Shown piece after piece: positions 7,279 through 7,545 of a DNA stretch of 7,545 nt. Both the position numbers and the translations under genes were made by a program. This stretch comes from Methanobrevibacter sp. (GTDB lineage: Archaea; Methanobacteriota; Methanobacteria; Methanobacteriales; Methanobacteriaceae): assembly GCA_017652345.1 (NCBI GenBank), contig JAGCBE010000460.1, positions 1 to 7,545 on the forward strand. The letters are read 5' to 3'. Within the stretch, counting starts at the first letter, position 1. Every line of letters starts with the position of its first letter. The notes beneath the pieces were generated by a model. That model did not search any database. It saw only the letters and a list, made by a program, of their open reading frames with translations, and was not told the DNA's origin.

Positions 7279-7288
7279 TTTTATATAT
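7279..7288 (+). promoter_or_regulatory. TATA box of the rRNA operon
   Basis: TTTTATATAT within a T-rich context is the last strong TATA element before the 16S gene. A start about 25 nt downstream would fall near 7309 and give a leader of about 150 nt before mature 16S rRNA, a plausible length for carrying the 5' half of the 16S processing stem. Other upstream promoters are possible. Confidence 0.55.
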
Positions 7289-7295
7289 TCGTGAG

Positions 7296-7317
7296 AACCT
7301 AAGTTTAACTTAGTGTT
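7296..7317 (+). promoter_or_regulatory. Dyad between the rRNA TATA box and predicted start
   Basis: CTAAGTT (7299-7305) is mirrored by AACTTAG (7307-7313) about a single T. With T7314 bulged the symmetry extends by AAC/GTT (7296-7298 with 7315-7317). It covers the region from about -13 to +8 relative to the predicted start, an operator position for an archaeal repressor, or an initiation-region or 5'-end RNA hairpin. Confidence 0.4.
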
Positions 7318-7456
7318 TGATGTTGGTTAAATAGATGTGGTGATATTTGATTGTTATGTCTGTGATGTAATATTTGAATATTTTGTGTAATATCTCGTCT
7401 AATTTTTTTAGTGTACTTCTAAGTCTTTTATTGTACTTATTTTGTGTATTCTGTCA
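7309..7456 (+). other. Predicted 16S rRNA 5' leader
   Basis: This lies between the predicted transcription start and mature 16S. Short repeats are visible: GTAATAT at 7366-7372 and 7387-7393, and TGTACTT at 7412-7418 and 7432-7438. One strand of the long 16S processing stem is expected here, but the partner lies beyond the window, so the bulge-helix-bulge cleavage site cannot be identified. I saw no clear boxA-like antitermination element. Confidence 0.45.
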
Positions 7457-7545
7457 AATCTGTTTGATCCTGGCAGAAGCTACTGCTATTGGGATTCGAT
7501 TAAGCCATGCAAGTCGAACGAATTTAGATTCGTGGCGTACGGCTC
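7457..7545 (+). rRNA. 16S ribosomal RNA, 5' end only
   Basis: The sequence has the universal 5' block TGTTTGATCCTGGC (7461-7474) with TCTG (7459-7462) pairing with CAGA (7474-7477) as the first helix. Conserved archaeal sequence follows: CTGCTATTGGG (7483-7493), TTAAGCCATGCAAGTCGAAC (7500-7519) and GGCGTACGGCTC at the window end. A variable-region hairpin ACGAAT/ATTCGT is visible within 7519-7535. The exact mature 5' end is uncertain by a few nt; a second TCTGT just upstream (7450-7454) could confuse boundary calls. The pattern is that of Methanobacteriaceae. The rest of 16S, and presumably tRNA-Ala, 23S and 5S, continue beyond the window. Confidence 0.97.

Noticed and set aside
7152..7313. 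53-codon open frame from GTG reading VPCVYGVGLSICIHITMM and onward to TAG
   Set aside because: There is no ribosome-binding site, the frame runs through the rRNA TATA box and dyad, and I recognise no family. The hydrophobic look is what AT-rich DNA gives by chance, though a gene remnant is not excluded.
6370..7456. Possible tRNA-Ser or 7S RNA gene upstream of 16S, as in some related methanogens
   Set aside because: No cloverleaf, T-loop sequence or GC-rich SRP RNA core is visible; the stretch is too AT-rich.

Overview
The window is chromosomal DNA of a very AT-rich methanogenic archaeon of the family Methanobacteriaceae, most likely Methanobrevibacter. Three things support this: a clear mer gene for a hydrogenotrophic methanogenesis enzyme, an archaeosine-type radical SAM enzyme, and the first ~89 nt of an archaeal 16S rRNA. 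Ribosome-binding sites (GGTGAT, AGGAGG) fit an archaeal 16S 3' end. The genus is an inference; Methanosphaera is not excluded.

Layout. 1-785 (+): a DUF89 metal-dependent phosphatase whose 5' end lies outside the window. 848-1654 (+): a 6-phosphogluconate-dehydrogenase-like NAD(P)-binding protein with a DUF1932-type C-terminus, 62 nt downstream and possibly cotranscribed. Three minus-strand genes follow, each with its own apparent promoter space: a HIGH-superfamily nucleotidyltransferase with an unrecognised C-terminal half (3011-1713), a six-helix DUF308/HdeD-like membrane protein starting at TTG (3635-3144), and a RaSEA-type archaeosine radical SAM enzyme (4839-3751). A 532-nt AT-rich divergent intergenic region separates RaSEA from mer (5372-6328, +). 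About 1.1 kb of non-coding DNA then leads into the 16S rRNA gene (from about 7457 to the window end).

Functionally this is a core chromosomal neighbourhood: energy metabolism (mer), translation (16S rRNA, tRNA modification by RaSEA) and metabolite housekeeping (DUF89, dehydrogenase, nucleotidyltransferase). mer and the rRNA operon are both expected to be strongly expressed. mer uses many C-ending codons (AAC, GAC, TAC, ATC), unlike the other genes here. I see no transposon, CRISPR array, phage gene or defence system, and no evident new multi-gene system.

The least explained sequence is non-coding. It includes a compact TATA-to-terminator unit at 6588-6688, an island of about 36% GC at 7141-7230 just upstream of the rRNA promoter, a dyad between the rRNA TATA box and its predicted start site, spaced T-tracts at 6890-7014, three copies of a 10-mer in the RaSEA promoter region, and perfect hairpins or palindromes at several gene ends and starts. 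All are pattern-based and need expression or comparative data.
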